A DNA stretch of 64,000 bases. Source: SZUA-318 sp964412015. Lineage in GTDB: Bacteria; Gemmatimonadota; Gemmatimonadetes; Longimicrobiales; Gaopeijiaceae. The notes beneath the pieces were generated by a model. It worked only from the letters and a program-made list of their open reading frames with translations, had not been told where the DNA came from and did no database searches. A program made the position numbers and the translations under genes. Shown piece by piece: positions 9,095-17,280 of this stretch. Where the stretch lies: the NCBI GenBank assembly GCA_964412015.1, contig CAYPMO010000006.1:1-64000 (forward strand). The letters are read 5' to 3'. Each line of letters opens with the position of its first letter. Position 1 is the first letter of the stretch.

Positions 9095-9346
9095 ATGGTC
9101 GACAGCGAGCTTCTGGACATTCTGGTTTGTCCCGAGACCAGGCAGCCCGTCCGCCTCGCGGACGAGGCGACCTTGTCGCGCCTGAACGTCGCGATCGCCG
9201 GGGGCGCGGTGAGGAACCGCGCTGGCCAGCCCGTCACCGAGCCGGTCCAGGAAGGACTGGTGCGGGAGGACGGGCTTCTGCTTTACCCGGTGCGGGACGA
9301 CATCCCCATCATGCTCATCGACGAGGCGATCCCTCTCGAAGGGTAA
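9095..9346 (+). CDS. Trm112-like/UPF0434 small protein
   Basis: An 83-aa protein beginning MVDSELLDILVCP and ending with the family-typical segment PVRDDIPIMLIDEA. Trm112-like bacterial proteins are small zinc-ribbon-like folds thought to stabilise methyltransferases. The usual CPxC pair is reduced to one Cys (CPETRQPV), as in some bacterial members, so zinc binding is doubtful. It precedes the cytochrome oxidase operon by 83 bases. ATG at 9053 in the same frame is a possible longer start. Confidence 0.82.
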   Translation: MVDSELLDILVCPETRQPVRLADEATLSRLNVAIAGGAVRNRAGQPVTEPVQEGLVREDGLLLYPVRDDIPIMLIDEAIPLEG

Positions 9347-9429
9347 CGGGCTGCGCTGAGCCCCTCCGGGCCGCGGCCGCCGGGTGACCATCGGCGGAGC
9401 GAGCCCATCCAGGACACGGAAGCATCCAG

Positions 9430-10071
9430 GTGCGCAACATGGCGCGACTTCGCAGACTCATGCCCGTGGCGCTGGCGGCCATCGGCGTGGCGGCGTGCGA
9501 CCGGACGCCCACGCCGGGCTCGGCGCGGGGCGAGGCCCTCTTCGACACCTGCGTTCCTTGCCATGGCGCCGACGGCGGCGGCAACCAGACGCTCGGCGCT
9601 CCGGCGCTCGCCGGGCTCCCGCGATGGTACGTCCAGAATCAACTCCGGAGCTTCCAGGCCGCCCACCGAGGGGGGGCACCCTTCGATACGACCGGGATCA
9701 GGATGAAGTCGATGTCCTGGTCCCTCGACTTGCCCGGCGACCTCGAGTCCGTCGCCGAGTACGTCTCCACCCTGGCCCCCACCAACCCGGAGCCGACCCT
9801 CCGGGGCGGGGACCTCCAGGCCGGGCAGGCCGCGTACCAGATGTGCGCGGCGTGCCACGGCCCGGATGCGGGCGGTAACGAGGCCGTCCACGCACCCCCC
9901 CTCGTCGGTCAGAGCGATTGGTACCTCCTGGTGCAGCTCCGGAAGTTCAAGGCCGGCTGGCGCGGCGCGAGCCCCGCCGACACCTGGGGCGCCACCATGC
10001 GGCCCAACGCGCTGATGCTCGACGACGCGGGCATGGTGGACGTCGTCGCCTACATCCAGACCCTCCAGTAA
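9430..10071 (+). CDS. dihaem cytochrome c lipoprotein
   Basis: This 213-aa protein has a lipoprotein-type leader (LMPVALAAIGVAAC) and two haem c attachment sites, CVPCH near residue 41 and CAACH near residue 141, each in a class I cytochrome c half. It resembles cytochrome c4/c553-like tandem proteins and would carry electrons to the oxidase encoded directly downstream. Candidate axial Met residues occur as MKSMSW and MRPNALM. GTG at 9430 is used because GGAAG lies 7 bases upstream; an ATG at 9439 is also in frame. Confidence 0.9.
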   Translation: MRNMARLRRLMPVALAAIGVAACDRTPTPGSARGEALFDTCVPCHGADGGGNQTLGAPALAGLPRWYVQNQLRSFQAAHRGGAPFDTTGIRMKSMSWSLDLPGDLESVAEYVSTLAPTNPEPTLRGGDLQAGQAAYQMCAACHGPDAGGNEAVHAPPLVGQSDWYLLVQLRKFKAGWRGASPADTWGATMRPNALMLDDAGMVDVVAYIQTLQ

Positions 10072-10086
10072 CGCCGAGTCACTCCC

Positions 10087-10248
10087 ATGACCGATCCGAG
10101 GCATGCCGCCGCGACCCACGACGACCCGGCCCTGGCCCCCCCGCCGGACGACCGGAATCCGGCCATCATCGATGCCGAGCACGCGTTCGCGATCACCATG
10201 ATCGGAGCCGCCCTGTTCATCGGCGCGGTCTTCGTGTTCGTCCTCTGA
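10087..10248 (+). CDS. 53-aa single-pass membrane protein in the cytochrome oxidase operon
   Basis: A short gene between the cytochrome c gene (15-base gap) and coxB (19-base gap), with an ATG start. The N-terminal half is hydrophilic, His/Asp/Pro-rich. The C-terminal half is one transmembrane helix (FAITMIGAALFIGAVFVFVL) ending at the stop. Position and topology resemble small accessory subunits of haem-copper oxidases, but I do not recognise a named family. Confidence 0.72.
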   Translation: MTDPRHAAATHDDPALAPPPDDRNPAIIDAEHAFAITMIGAALFIGAVFVFVL

Positions 10249-10267
10249 GCCCCCTGGACCCCGAGCC

Positions 10268-10945
10268 ATGGTCGAGAGACTGATCCTGCAGGCATCCACG
10301 TACGCCCAGTCCATCGACGGGCTCATCCTGCTCATCGCCGCGCTGACCGGGTTCTGGTTGCTGTTCGCCGAAGGCGTCCTCTTCTGGCTCATCCTGAAGT
10401 TCCGGGCCAGGCCGGGCGTCAAGTCGCGGTACATCACCGGCAAGGAGAGGCACCTCAAGCGCTGGATCACGATCCCGCACGCGCTCGTGCTCGTGTGCGA
10501 CGTCTTCATCATCGTCGGCGCGGTGCAGGTGTGGTACAACGTCAAGCAGCGCCTGCCCGAAGCCGATGCCACCGTGCGCGTCATCGGCCAGCAGTGGGCG
10601 TGGATCTTCCAGCATCCCGGGCCCGACAACGAGCTGGATACCGCCGACGACATCTGGACCACGGACGACCTCTACGTGGCCAACGACCGGACGTACCACT
10701 TCCAGCTCACGTCCAGGGACGTCCTCCACGATTTCTCGGTTCCCGTGTTTCGCCTGAAGCAGGACGCGGTTCCCGGCCGGACCATCACCGGGTGGTTCCG
10801 CCCCACCAGGGAAGGGACGTTCGATGTCCAGTGCGCGGAGATCTGCGGCATCGGGCACGGCGTGATGGCCGGCCGGATCCACGTGCAGGACCAGGCCGAG
10901 CACGCCGCCTGGGTCGCTGAGAACAGTTCCGTGGGCGTCCAGTAG
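10268..10945 (+). CDS. coxB: cytochrome c oxidase subunit II (CuA)
   Basis: This 225-aa subunit accepts electrons from cytochrome c at the dinuclear CuA centre. Two N-terminal transmembrane helices are followed by the periplasmic cupredoxin domain. The aromatic patch is QQWAWIFQHPG, the first CuA His is in DVLHDFSVP, and the remaining ligands form CAEICGIGHGVM. Unlike many caa3-type enzymes it has no C-terminal cytochrome c; that domain is found in this operon fused to subunit IV. It is followed 18 bases later by coxA. Confidence 0.96.
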   Translation: MVERLILQASTYAQSIDGLILLIAALTGFWLLFAEGVLFWLILKFRARPGVKSRYITGKERHLKRWITIPHALVLVCDVFIIVGAVQVWYNVKQRLPEADATVRVIGQQWAWIFQHPGPDNELDTADDIWTTDDLYVANDRTYHFQLTSRDVLHDFSVPVFRLKQDAVPGRTITGWFRPTREGTFDVQCAEICGIGHGVMAGRIHVQDQAEHAAWVAENSSVGVQ

Positions 10946-10963
10946 GAGGAGAGGACGACCACG

Positions 10964-12679
10964 ATGCCTACGATGGCCCAGACCGCTTCCGTCGAGATCC
11001 GCGAGCAGGGGGCCCACCACGCTCACGGGCCGCAGGGGATCCTGAAGTACATCTGGTCCACGGACCACAAGATCATCGCCATGCAGTATCTCTTCACCGG
11101 GATGTTCATGGGGCTGATCGGTGGGCTGATGGCCTACGTGTTCCGGATGCAGCTCGCCTTTCCGGGCGTCTCGGTTCCGGGCTACGGCGTGGTGTCGCCG
11201 GGCGAGTACAACGCCCTGGTTACCAGCCACGGCTCGATCATGATCTTCTGGGTCGCGATGCCGGTGCTCATCGCCGCCTTCGGGAACTTCCTGATCCCGC
11301 TCATGATCGGCGCGGACGACATGGTGTTCCCCCGGATCAACCGGCTGTCGTACCAGGTCTTCCTGCTGAGCGCGATCCTGATCCTCGCGTCGCAGTTCGT
11401 GAACGGCGGCGCGTTCGGTGGGGCGTGGACCGCCTACCCCCCGCTCTCGGCGAACGAGCAGTTCAACCTCACGCCCCTGGGCTCGACGATCTGGCTGCTC
11501 GCCGTGGCCCTCGAATTCGTGGCGTTCCTGCTGGGCGGCATCAACTTCATCGTGACGCTGATGAACGCGCGGGCGCCGGGCATGAAGGCGTACGACATCC
11601 CGATGGTCGTGTGGATGATCGTCATCGCCAGCATCCTCTTCATGTTGTCGGTCGGCCCGCTCATGGCGGGCGCGGTCATGCTCCTCTTCGACCAGGTGCT
11701 CGGGACCGGCTTCTACGATCCGGCGCGGGGCGGTGATCCGATCCTCTGGCAGCACCTCTTCTGGTTCTTCGGGCACCCCGAGGTCTACGTGGTGTTGCTG
11801 CCCGCCATCGGGATCGTCATCGAAATCGTGGCGACGTTCGCCCGCAAGAAGCTCTTCGGATACAAGATCATGCTCTACACGGCGGTCGCGACCGCCGTGC
11901 TGAGCTTCTTCGTGTGGGCGCATCACCAGTTCATCGCGGGCATCGATCCGCGGATGGCCAACGTCTTCACGGTGACGACGCTGCTCATCTCGGTGCCGAT
12001 CGCCGAGCTGATCTTCGTGGTCATCGCGACGCTGTACGGGGGCTCGATCACGCTCACGACGCCGATGCTCTGGGCCCTGGCGTTCATCGCCGAGTTTCTC
12101 ATCGGCGGCGTGACCGGGATCTTCCTCGGCGCGAGCGGGGCGGACGCGTATCTGCACGACACGTACTTCGTGCTGGCGCACTTCCATTACACGTTCTTCC
12201 CGATCGCGATCATCGGGACGTTCGCGGCGTTCACGTACTGGTTCCCGAAGATGTTCGGCCGGATGATGAACGAGACCCTCGGCAAGATCCACTTCTGGGG
12301 CACGGTCATCCCGTTCAACTTCATTTTCATTCCGCTGTTCGTCCTCGGGGCGGCCGGGCAGCACCGACGCGTCTACAACTTCCAGAACTTCCCGGAGCTG
12401 CAGCACCTGCAGCCCTTCCGCATCGTGGCGACGGTGTCGCTCGTCGTGATGTTGCTGTTCCAGATCCCGTTCTTCTACAACCTCTTCCGGAGCATCCGGA
12501 AGGGCCCCAAGGCGGACGGGAATCCCTGGAAGGCCAACACGCTCGAGTGGACGACCGCGTCGCCGCCGCCTCACGGGAACTGGCCTCCCGACCAGATGCC
12601 GAAGGTGTATCGCGGCCCGTACGAGTACGGCCATCCGGACCGCTCCGAAGACTACTGGCCGCAGAACCTTCCTCACTGA
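10964..12679 (+). CDS. coxA: cytochrome c oxidase subunit I
   Basis: The 571-aa catalytic subunit holds haem a and the haem a3-CuB oxygen-reduction site. Low-spin haem His is in TSHGSIMIFW. CuB ligands are in WFFGHPEVYVVLLPAIG (His, proton-channel Glu and the cross-linked Tyr) and in AHHQFIAG. The remaining haem His pair is in VLAHFHYTFF. The GHPEVY Glu marks it as an A1-type aa3 oxidase. AGGAGGAGAGG precedes the ATG. The gene lies centrally in an operon running from the cytochrome c gene to the TPR gene. Confidence 0.97.
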   Translation: MPTMAQTASVEIREQGAHHAHGPQGILKYIWSTDHKIIAMQYLFTGMFMGLIGGLMAYVFRMQLAFPGVSVPGYGVVSPGEYNALVTSHGSIMIFWVAMPVLIAAFGNFLIPLMIGADDMVFPRINRLSYQVFLLSAILILASQFVNGGAFGGAWTAYPPLSANEQFNLTPLGSTIWLLAVALEFVAFLLGGINFIVTLMNARAPGMKAYDIPMVVWMIVIASILFMLSVGPLMAGAVMLLFDQVLGTGFYDPARGGDPILWQHLFWFFGHPEVYVVLLPAIGIVIEIVATFARKKLFGYKIMLYTAVATAVLSFFVWAHHQFIAGIDPRMANVFTVTTLLISVPIAELIFVVIATLYGGSITLTTPMLWALAFIAEFLIGGVTGIFLGASGADAYLHDTYFVLAHFHYTFFPIAIIGTFAAFTYWFPKMFGRMMNETLGKIHFWGTVIPFNFIFIPLFVLGAAGQHRRVYNFQNFPELQHLQPFRIVATVSLVVMLLFQIPFFYNLFRSIRKGPKADGNPWKANTLEWTTASPPPHGNWPPDQMPKVYRGPYEYGHPDRSEDYWPQNLPH

Positions 12680-12690
12680 GGTCCACGACC

Positions 12691-13263
12691 GTGCAGAAGC
12701 CTATCGCGACCACCCGCAGCGCCACGGGGATCCCCACGGGCCGTCTGGCCGTGTGGTGGGTCCTCGCGTCCGAGGTCGTCATTTTCGGTGGCCTGCTGGC
12801 GTCGTATCTGATGTTCCGCCTCGGACACCCGGAGTGGGCGGACGCCGCCGCGGTGACCAACACGTGGATCGGGGCGTTCAACACGCTCGTTCTGCTTTCC
12901 TCGAGCTTCACGGCCGTGCTCGCGCACCAGGCCGCCGAAAACGGCGACGGGAAGCTGGCCGCCCGATACCTGCTGATGACGATCGCCGGAGCCGCCACGT
13001 TCCTCCTCGTGAAGTCGTACGAGTGGGCGTCCGAGATCGTCCACGGCTACACGATCACGACCAACGGCTTCTGGTCGTTCTACTACACGGCGGCCGGGCT
13101 CCACGCCGCGCACGTGCTGGCAGGGGCCGTGATCATGGGGTTCATCGCCGCCGACGCCGCGAGGGGCAAGGAGCTCCACCGGGTGGAGCTCATCGGGATC
13201 TATTGGCACTTCGTGGACGTGGTCTGGATCTTCTTGTTCCCTTTGCTCTACATCGCGAAGTAG
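12691..13263 (+). CDS. coxC: cytochrome c oxidase subunit III
   Basis: A 190-aa, five-helix-type subunit III that stabilises the oxidase core. Family marks include the first helix WWVLASEVVIFGGLLASYLMF, the GLHAAHVLAG segment and the terminal YWHFVDVVWIFLFPLLYI. The GTG start at 12691 lies 11 bases after the coxA stop. A second, divergent subunit III-like gene occurs at 14006. Confidence 0.94.
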   Translation: MQKPIATTRSATGIPTGRLAVWWVLASEVVIFGGLLASYLMFRLGHPEWADAAAVTNTWIGAFNTLVLLSSSFTAVLAHQAAENGDGKLAARYLLMTIAGAATFLLVKSYEWASEIVHGYTITTNGFWSFYYTAAGLHAAHVLAGAVIMGFIAADAARGKELHRVELIGIYWHFVDVVWIFLFPLLYIAK

Positions 13264-13272
13264 GGAGCCGAC

Positions 13273-13992
13273 ATGTCGAGTCATTCGGAGCGCAAGGACG
13301 AACACGACGCTCACCATCCCGACTACAAGAAGATCTACGTCACGCTGCTCGTGCTCCTGGTCATCAGCGTGGCCGGGCCCTTCTTCGGCATCGTCTGGGT
13401 CACGCTGATCACCGCTTTCGGCGTCGCGCTGGTCAAGGCGAGCCTGGTGGTGCAGAACTTCATGCACCTGCGTTGGGAGAAGCGGATCATGAAGTGGATG
13501 CTGGCCACGTCGCTGGTGCTCATGATCATGCTGTTCGCGGGCGTGGCTCCGGACGTGATGAAGCACGAGGGACGTGGGTGGGTGAACGACGCCGCGGTTG
13601 CGGCGGTCACCCGTGGGATCGAGGCGCCGCACCACGAGGGCGAAGCCACCGCGGAGGAGGAGGGGGTCGTTGAGGGAGGCGCTTCGGAGGAGGCCGCCGC
13701 CCCGGCCGGGCAGGCGTTCGACGCGAAGACTGCGTACGCCACCGTTTGCGCTACCTGCCATGGGCCGACCGGCGCGGGAGACGGTCCCGGCGCGGCCGCC
13801 CTGAACCCCAAGCCCGCGAACTTCGGTGGCGCGGCGTTCTGGAACGGCAAGACCGACGACGAGCTCGTGAAAGTCATCCGCGAGGGTGGGGCGGCGGTCG
13901 GCAAGTCGCCGCTCATGCCGGCCTGGGGCGGCCTCTACAGCGAGGCACAGGCCCAGGCGCTGGTGGCGTACATCAAGACGTTCAGGAAATAG
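13273..13992 (+). CDS. cytochrome c oxidase subunit IV fused to a C-terminal cytochrome c domain
   Basis: This 239-aa protein joins two modules. Residues 1-100 contain three helices of the prokaryotic COX4 family (KKIYVTLLVLLVISVAGPFFG, then VVQNFMHLRWEK). A linker of about 50 residues rich in Glu, Ala and Gly follows. Residues 150-239 are a class I cytochrome c with CATCH and a distal Met in SPLMPAWGG. It probably supplies the tethered cytochrome c that subunit II lacks here. It starts 9 bases after coxC. The frame is uninterrupted, so the fusion is not a simple frameshift. Confidence 0.92.
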   Translation: MSSHSERKDEHDAHHPDYKKIYVTLLVLLVISVAGPFFGIVWVTLITAFGVALVKASLVVQNFMHLRWEKRIMKWMLATSLVLMIMLFAGVAPDVMKHEGRGWVNDAAVAAVTRGIEAPHHEGEATAEEEGVVEGGASEEAAAPAGQAFDAKTAYATVCATCHGPTGAGDGPGAAALNPKPANFGGAAFWNGKTDDELVKVIREGGAAVGKSPLMPAWGGLYSEAQAQALVAYIKTFRK

Positions 13993-14005
13993 GAGGAATC
14001 CACCC

Positions 14006-14608
14006 GTGTCCGTGACGAGCGCGACCCTGCCCGTGAGCTCCCGTCCGCAGCCCCGGCCGCGCCGCAAGCTGGTGTCGGATGCGGTGCTGGGGACGGTGCT
14101 GTTCGTCGTCACCGAGGTGATGCTCTTCTCGGGACTGATCTCGGCGCACACGATCGTGAAGTCCCGCTCCGCGGGTCAGATGTGGCCCCCGTTCGGTCAG
14201 CCCCGACTGCCGGCGGAGGAGACCGCCCTGAACACGGTGGCGCTCCTGGCGAGTGGACTCGCCCTCCTGTTCGCGCACTTCGCGTTCCGGAAGGAAGCGC
14301 GCCGCGCTCTGGTTCCGCTCGCCGTGTCGGTCGTGCTGGGCCTCTACTTCGTAGTCTTCCAGGGCCGCGAATGGGCGGCACTGATCCGACAGGGACTGAC
14401 GCTGACCTCGAGTGCGTACGGGGGCTTCTTCTATCTCATCGTCGGGACGCACGCACTCCACGCCGTCGTCGCCATCGCGTGCCTCGCGTGGGCGTGGACG
14501 CGGCTCAGGAGCGGCCGGCTGACGCCGGCGCAGCTCGGGGCCGTCGAGATCTTCTGGTACTTCGTCGTGCTCGTGTGGCCGCTCATCTATCTGAGGGTGT
14601 ACCTATGA
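14006..14608 (+). CDS. second haem-copper oxidase subunit III-like protein
   Basis: A 200-aa membrane protein with five helices and subunit III features: ILGTV-type first helix with VTEVMLFSGLISA, then VGTHALHAVVA and the terminal VEIFWYFVVLVWPLIYL. It is divergent from the coxC product at 12691. The GTG at 14006 has AGGAGG about 9 bases upstream. A split or duplicated subunit III in one operon is uncommon; it could be an assembly or regulatory partner. Confidence 0.85.
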   Translation: MSVTSATLPVSSRPQPRPRRKLVSDAVLGTVLFVVTEVMLFSGLISAHTIVKSRSAGQMWPPFGQPRLPAEETALNTVALLASGLALLFAHFAFRKEARRALVPLAVSVVLGLYFVVFQGREWAALIRQGLTLTSSAYGGFFYLIVGTHALHAVVAIACLAWAWTRLRSGRLTPAQLGAVEIFWYFVVLVWPLIYLRVYL

Positions 14609-14856
14609 GGCGCTGGACCTGGGCTCCGATCGTGGCGGTAGCGCTCCTGGCGCTCATGCCGGAGGTCGCCTACGCATGCCCGGTCTGCTTCGACCCGCGC
14701 GAGGAGAACCGCGTCGCATTCCTGGCCACGACGGTCTTCTTGAGCCTCGTGCCCCTCGGCATGGTCGGGGGGCTCGGGATGTGGCTCCGGAAGCGGGCGC
14801 GTGAGCTGAAGGGATCGCCGCCCGAGGACGATGGGGGGAACGCCGAGAGAGCGTGA
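14605..14856 (+). CDS. 83-aa membrane protein with CPVC motif
   Basis: A small protein with a cleavable-looking leader (PIVAVALLALMPEVAYA) immediately followed by CPVCF, one transmembrane helix (TVFLSLVPLGMVGGLGMWL) and a charged cytoplasmic tail. The CxxC faces the periplasm if the helix is inserted normally. It overlaps the preceding subunit III-like gene by ATGA, so translation is coupled. A copper-delivery or thiol role in oxidase assembly is plausible from position, but I know of no characterised homologue. Confidence 0.78.
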   Translation: MRRWTWAPIVAVALLALMPEVAYACPVCFDPREENRVAFLATTVFLSLVPLGMVGGLGMWLRKRARELKGSPPEDDGGNAERA

Positions 14857-14908
14857 GCGGCCGGCGTCGCCCTTGTGGCGGCGCGGCGACGGAGTGAGGA
14901 ATGGGCAC

Positions 14909-15622
14909 GTGAACCTGCCCACCGCACCCGAAGGGCCCCGCCCTCGCCGTATGTTCTCGGAGCCGCCCAAGCGCGGCGGGCTCAGGGATGTCGACGCGGC
15001 CGAACGCGTGGTTCGGCTCAGGGCAGCTGCCTACGGGGCGTTCGGAGGCGTGGCGGGAGCCGCGCTCGGCTACTTTTTCCTCGCCGAGCATGGGGCCCCC
15101 CTGCTGGCCGTGGCGATCTGCTTCATCGCTGGCTGGCTGGTCGTGAGCTTCGGGGCTCTGGCCCTCGTCGGGTCGGCGGGGAGAGCCGCCTCTACGCTCT
15201 ATGCCCCTTCATCCGGCTCGACGCCGCGAAGGAAGGAGCACTCTCGGGCGGAGTCGCTGGTGGCCGCCGGACGGTACGAGGAGGCGGTCGCCGCGTTCGA
15301 GCTGGCGGTAGCGGAAGACCCGTCCGATCCGACGCCGTACCTCAGGGTTGCCCGCATATACCGGGATCACCTGGGCCGTCTCGAGGACGCCGTACGGTGG
15401 TTCCGCCGGGCGCTGCGCGAGTCCGGAGCCCCTTGGGGTATGGCCGTCTTGGCGCGCAAGGAGCTGATCGAGCTCTTCACCCACCGGATGGGAACGCCGG
15501 AGCGCGCGCTGCCGGAGTTGGCGCGAATGGCGGAGGAGCTGGCGGGCTCGCCCGAGGGGGAGTGGGCCGCGGCCAAGCTCCGGGACATCAAGGCCCGGCT
15601 GTACGAGGGCGGCGGCGGCTGA
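14909..15622 (+). CDS. membrane-anchored tetratricopeptide-like protein
   Basis: The 237-aa protein has a basic N-terminus, two hydrophobic helices at about residues 40-90, and a C-terminal helical-repeat region with TPR-like pattern (AGRYEEAVAAFELAVAEDP and LEDAVRWFRRAL). GTG at 14909 is preferred, with GAGGAATGGG before it; the open frame extends back into the CPVC gene. It is last in the oxidase operon and could scaffold assembly; no specific partner is known. Confidence 0.8.
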   Translation: MNLPTAPEGPRPRRMFSEPPKRGGLRDVDAAERVVRLRAAAYGAFGGVAGAALGYFFLAEHGAPLLAVAICFIAGWLVVSFGALALVGSAGRAASTLYAPSSGSTPRRKEHSRAESLVAAGRYEEAVAAFELAVAEDPSDPTPYLRVARIYRDHLGRLEDAVRWFRRALRESGAPWGMAVLARKELIELFTHRMGTPERALPELARMAEELAGSPEGEWAAAKLRDIKARLYEGGGG

Positions 15623-15720
15623 GCCGGAGCGCTCCGGATGCCTCCCCTACCGGACGTTGACGTGGACGCGCGACGGAAACGCGGCCGAAGGTGCTGAGAC
15701 GTTCGGCGGAAGCGTCCGGG
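15623..15720. other. convergent intergenic region
   Basis: It separates the oxidase operon from the minus-strand yggS. It contains a 14-base palindrome (CCGGAGCGCTCCGG, 15624-15637) and a 6-bp hairpin (GCCGAA/TTCGGC, 15684-15707), which may act as weak terminators. No gene is seen. Confidence 0.4.
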
Positions 15721-16392
15721 TCATGTCGGACCCTGACTGCCCGTTCGCTCACCGAACAGGAGTGTCCCAATCCTGACGATGTTGGCGCCCTCCTCGATCG
15801 CGAGGGTGTAAGTATTGCTCATCCCCATGGACAGGTAGCGCCATTCCTCGTCGCCCGCCCTGGCCGCCTGGATCTGGTCGAAGATCCGCTTGGTTTCCTG
15901 GAAGTACGGGCGGGCCTTCTCCGGGTCTCCAAACCTCGGGCCCATGGTCATGAGCCCGCAGGGCCGCAGCCATTCGAGCTTCTCGATCTCCTCGACGAGA
16001 GCCGGGGCCTCCTCCGGGAGGACCCCGGCCTTCTGGGGCTCGCGGCCGCTGTTGACTTCGACGAGCACGGGCATGGTCTTGCCGATGGCGGCGCACCGGC
16101 GGTCGATCTCCTCCGCCAGCCGCCGCGAATCGACCGTCTCGATCATGTCGAAGATCCGGATGGCCCTCTTCACCTTGTTCCGCTGCAGGTGGCCGATGAA
16201 GTGCCAGCGGGCCCGGCTTCCCACCGCGGCGTGGGCACGCTCGGCCTCGTCGACGTAGTTCTCGCCCAGGACGGACACGCCGGCCTCAATGGCCTCCAGG
16301 AGCTCCTCGGGCGTGCGCTCCTTGGCCGCGGCGACCAGGAGGACGTGCGGAGGAAGCGTCTCCAGGAACCGTCGTACATCATCCCGCTTCAT
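15721..16392 (-). CDS. yggS: YggS/PROSC family PLP homeostasis protein
   Basis: A 223-aa PLP-binding protein with an alanine racemase-like barrel. It buffers free pyridoxal phosphate and influences amino-acid metabolism. The PLP Lys is in LVAAAKERTPEEL, with the family segments LGENYVDEA, WHFIGHLQRNK and LSMGMSNTYTLAIEEGANIVRIG (split signature of the phosphate-binding C-terminal part). The ATG overlaps the DUF89 stop by 4 bases, so it is translationally coupled to the metabolite-repair genes upstream. Confidence 0.94.
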   Translation of the reverse strand: MKRDDVRRFLETLPPHVLLVAAAKERTPEELLEAIEAGVSVLGENYVDEAERAHAAVGSRARWHFIGHLQRNKVKRAIRIFDMIETVDSRRLAEEIDRRCAAIGKTMPVLVEVNSGREPQKAGVLPEEAPALVEEIEKLEWLRPCGLMTMGPRFGDPEKARPYFQETKRIFDQIQAARAGDEEWRYLSMGMSNTYTLAIEEGANIVRIGTLLFGERTGSQGPT

Positions 16393-17261
16393 GTGGATTC
16401 CCTCCGGGTCCTTTCCTGGGCACGGAGCACGAGATCTCCCAACTCCGTGCCCATGTGACGGGCTATGACCGGGCACTTCACCTTCAGAAGGAAGAAGAGC
16501 GGTGCGGGTACGTCCGAGAGTCCCTCGTAATTCCCCTGTCCCTTGGCCAGGATGAGCTCGGCGCGGTCGAACCGGTCGAGAAAGGCGGGATGGGCGTGGC
16601 CCAGGATGGTTCCGGGACTCAGAACCCCGCTGCTGACGATCTCGGCCAGACGGTCCATCCCTACGTACGAGGCGTCCTCCATGGTCGCGTCGTTGAGGAT
16701 CGAACCGCCCCGGACCGCGAAAGCGATCCTGGCTCCGTTCTTCGCCATCTGTTCCACCAGGAGCTTGTCGAAGACGATCTCCCCGGCATTGTCGCCGAGA
16801 TAGAGAACATCCCGCGCCTGCTCCACGCGACGCCGAAAGGCGGGGTAATCGGATCCCGTCAGATCGGCTGCCCAACCCTCTTCGATGGAACGGTCCAGGT
16901 CGAACCCGGGGTTCGCGCCGAAGTCGATGACGTTCCCGACGGCCGCCAGCTTGGCGGCGGCCAGGAGCGGGTCGGGTGATTCCATCACCCTCTGCCGGAG
17001 CTCGGGAAAGAGGGAAAGGGCATGGTCATTGGATTCGCGCTTCACCGAACGATACGGGTCGGCGCAACCCGACATCGCCCGGATGACCCGGTGGATCTCG
17101 AGCCCCACCTCGATGGGTGTCGTCTCCGACGGGAGCTCGGCAATGAGGGAAGCCACGGTCTGGATGATCCTGCGCTGGGTGACTTCGTCCTCTGTCGCCA
17201 TCCGGGCCGCGTCCAGCGTTTGCCGGAGGAAGCAGGGGAAGCAATCGAGGTAAGCCTTCAA
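16389..17261 (-). CDS. DUF89/ARMT1-like damage-control phosphatase
   Basis: A 290-aa member of the DUF89 family, metal-dependent phosphatases that hydrolyse damaged or excess phosphometabolites. The N-terminal LDCFPCFLRQ carries the CxxC typical of subfamily I. The metal/phosphate site is read in YLGDNAGEIVFD and in GNVIDFGAN, with VRGGSILNDAT following. A TTG at 17261 is chosen: GGGAGGAAG stands directly upstream and the resulting length fits the family, while the longer frame runs back into the nnrE end. It sits between an NAD(P)HX epimerase and YggS, supporting a repair function. Confidence 0.88.
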   Translation of the reverse strand: MKAYLDCFPCFLRQTLDAARMATEDEVTQRRIIQTVASLIAELPSETTPIEVGLEIHRVIRAMSGCADPYRSVKRESNDHALSLFPELRQRVMESPDPLLAAAKLAAVGNVIDFGANPGFDLDRSIEEGWAADLTGSDYPAFRRRVEQARDVLYLGDNAGEIVFDKLLVEQMAKNGARIAFAVRGGSILNDATMEDASYVGMDRLAEIVSSGVLSPGTILGHAHPAFLDRFDRAELILAKGQGNYEGLSDVPAPLFFLLKVKCPVIARHMGTELGDLVLRAQERTRREST

Positions 17262-17280
17262 TCCGGCTTCCTCCCGCCCG

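Noticed and set aside
10217..12676. A minus-strand frame of 819 codons opposite coxB and coxA
   Set aside because: It mirrors two highly conserved oxidase genes and has no protein-like hydrophobic pattern of its own.
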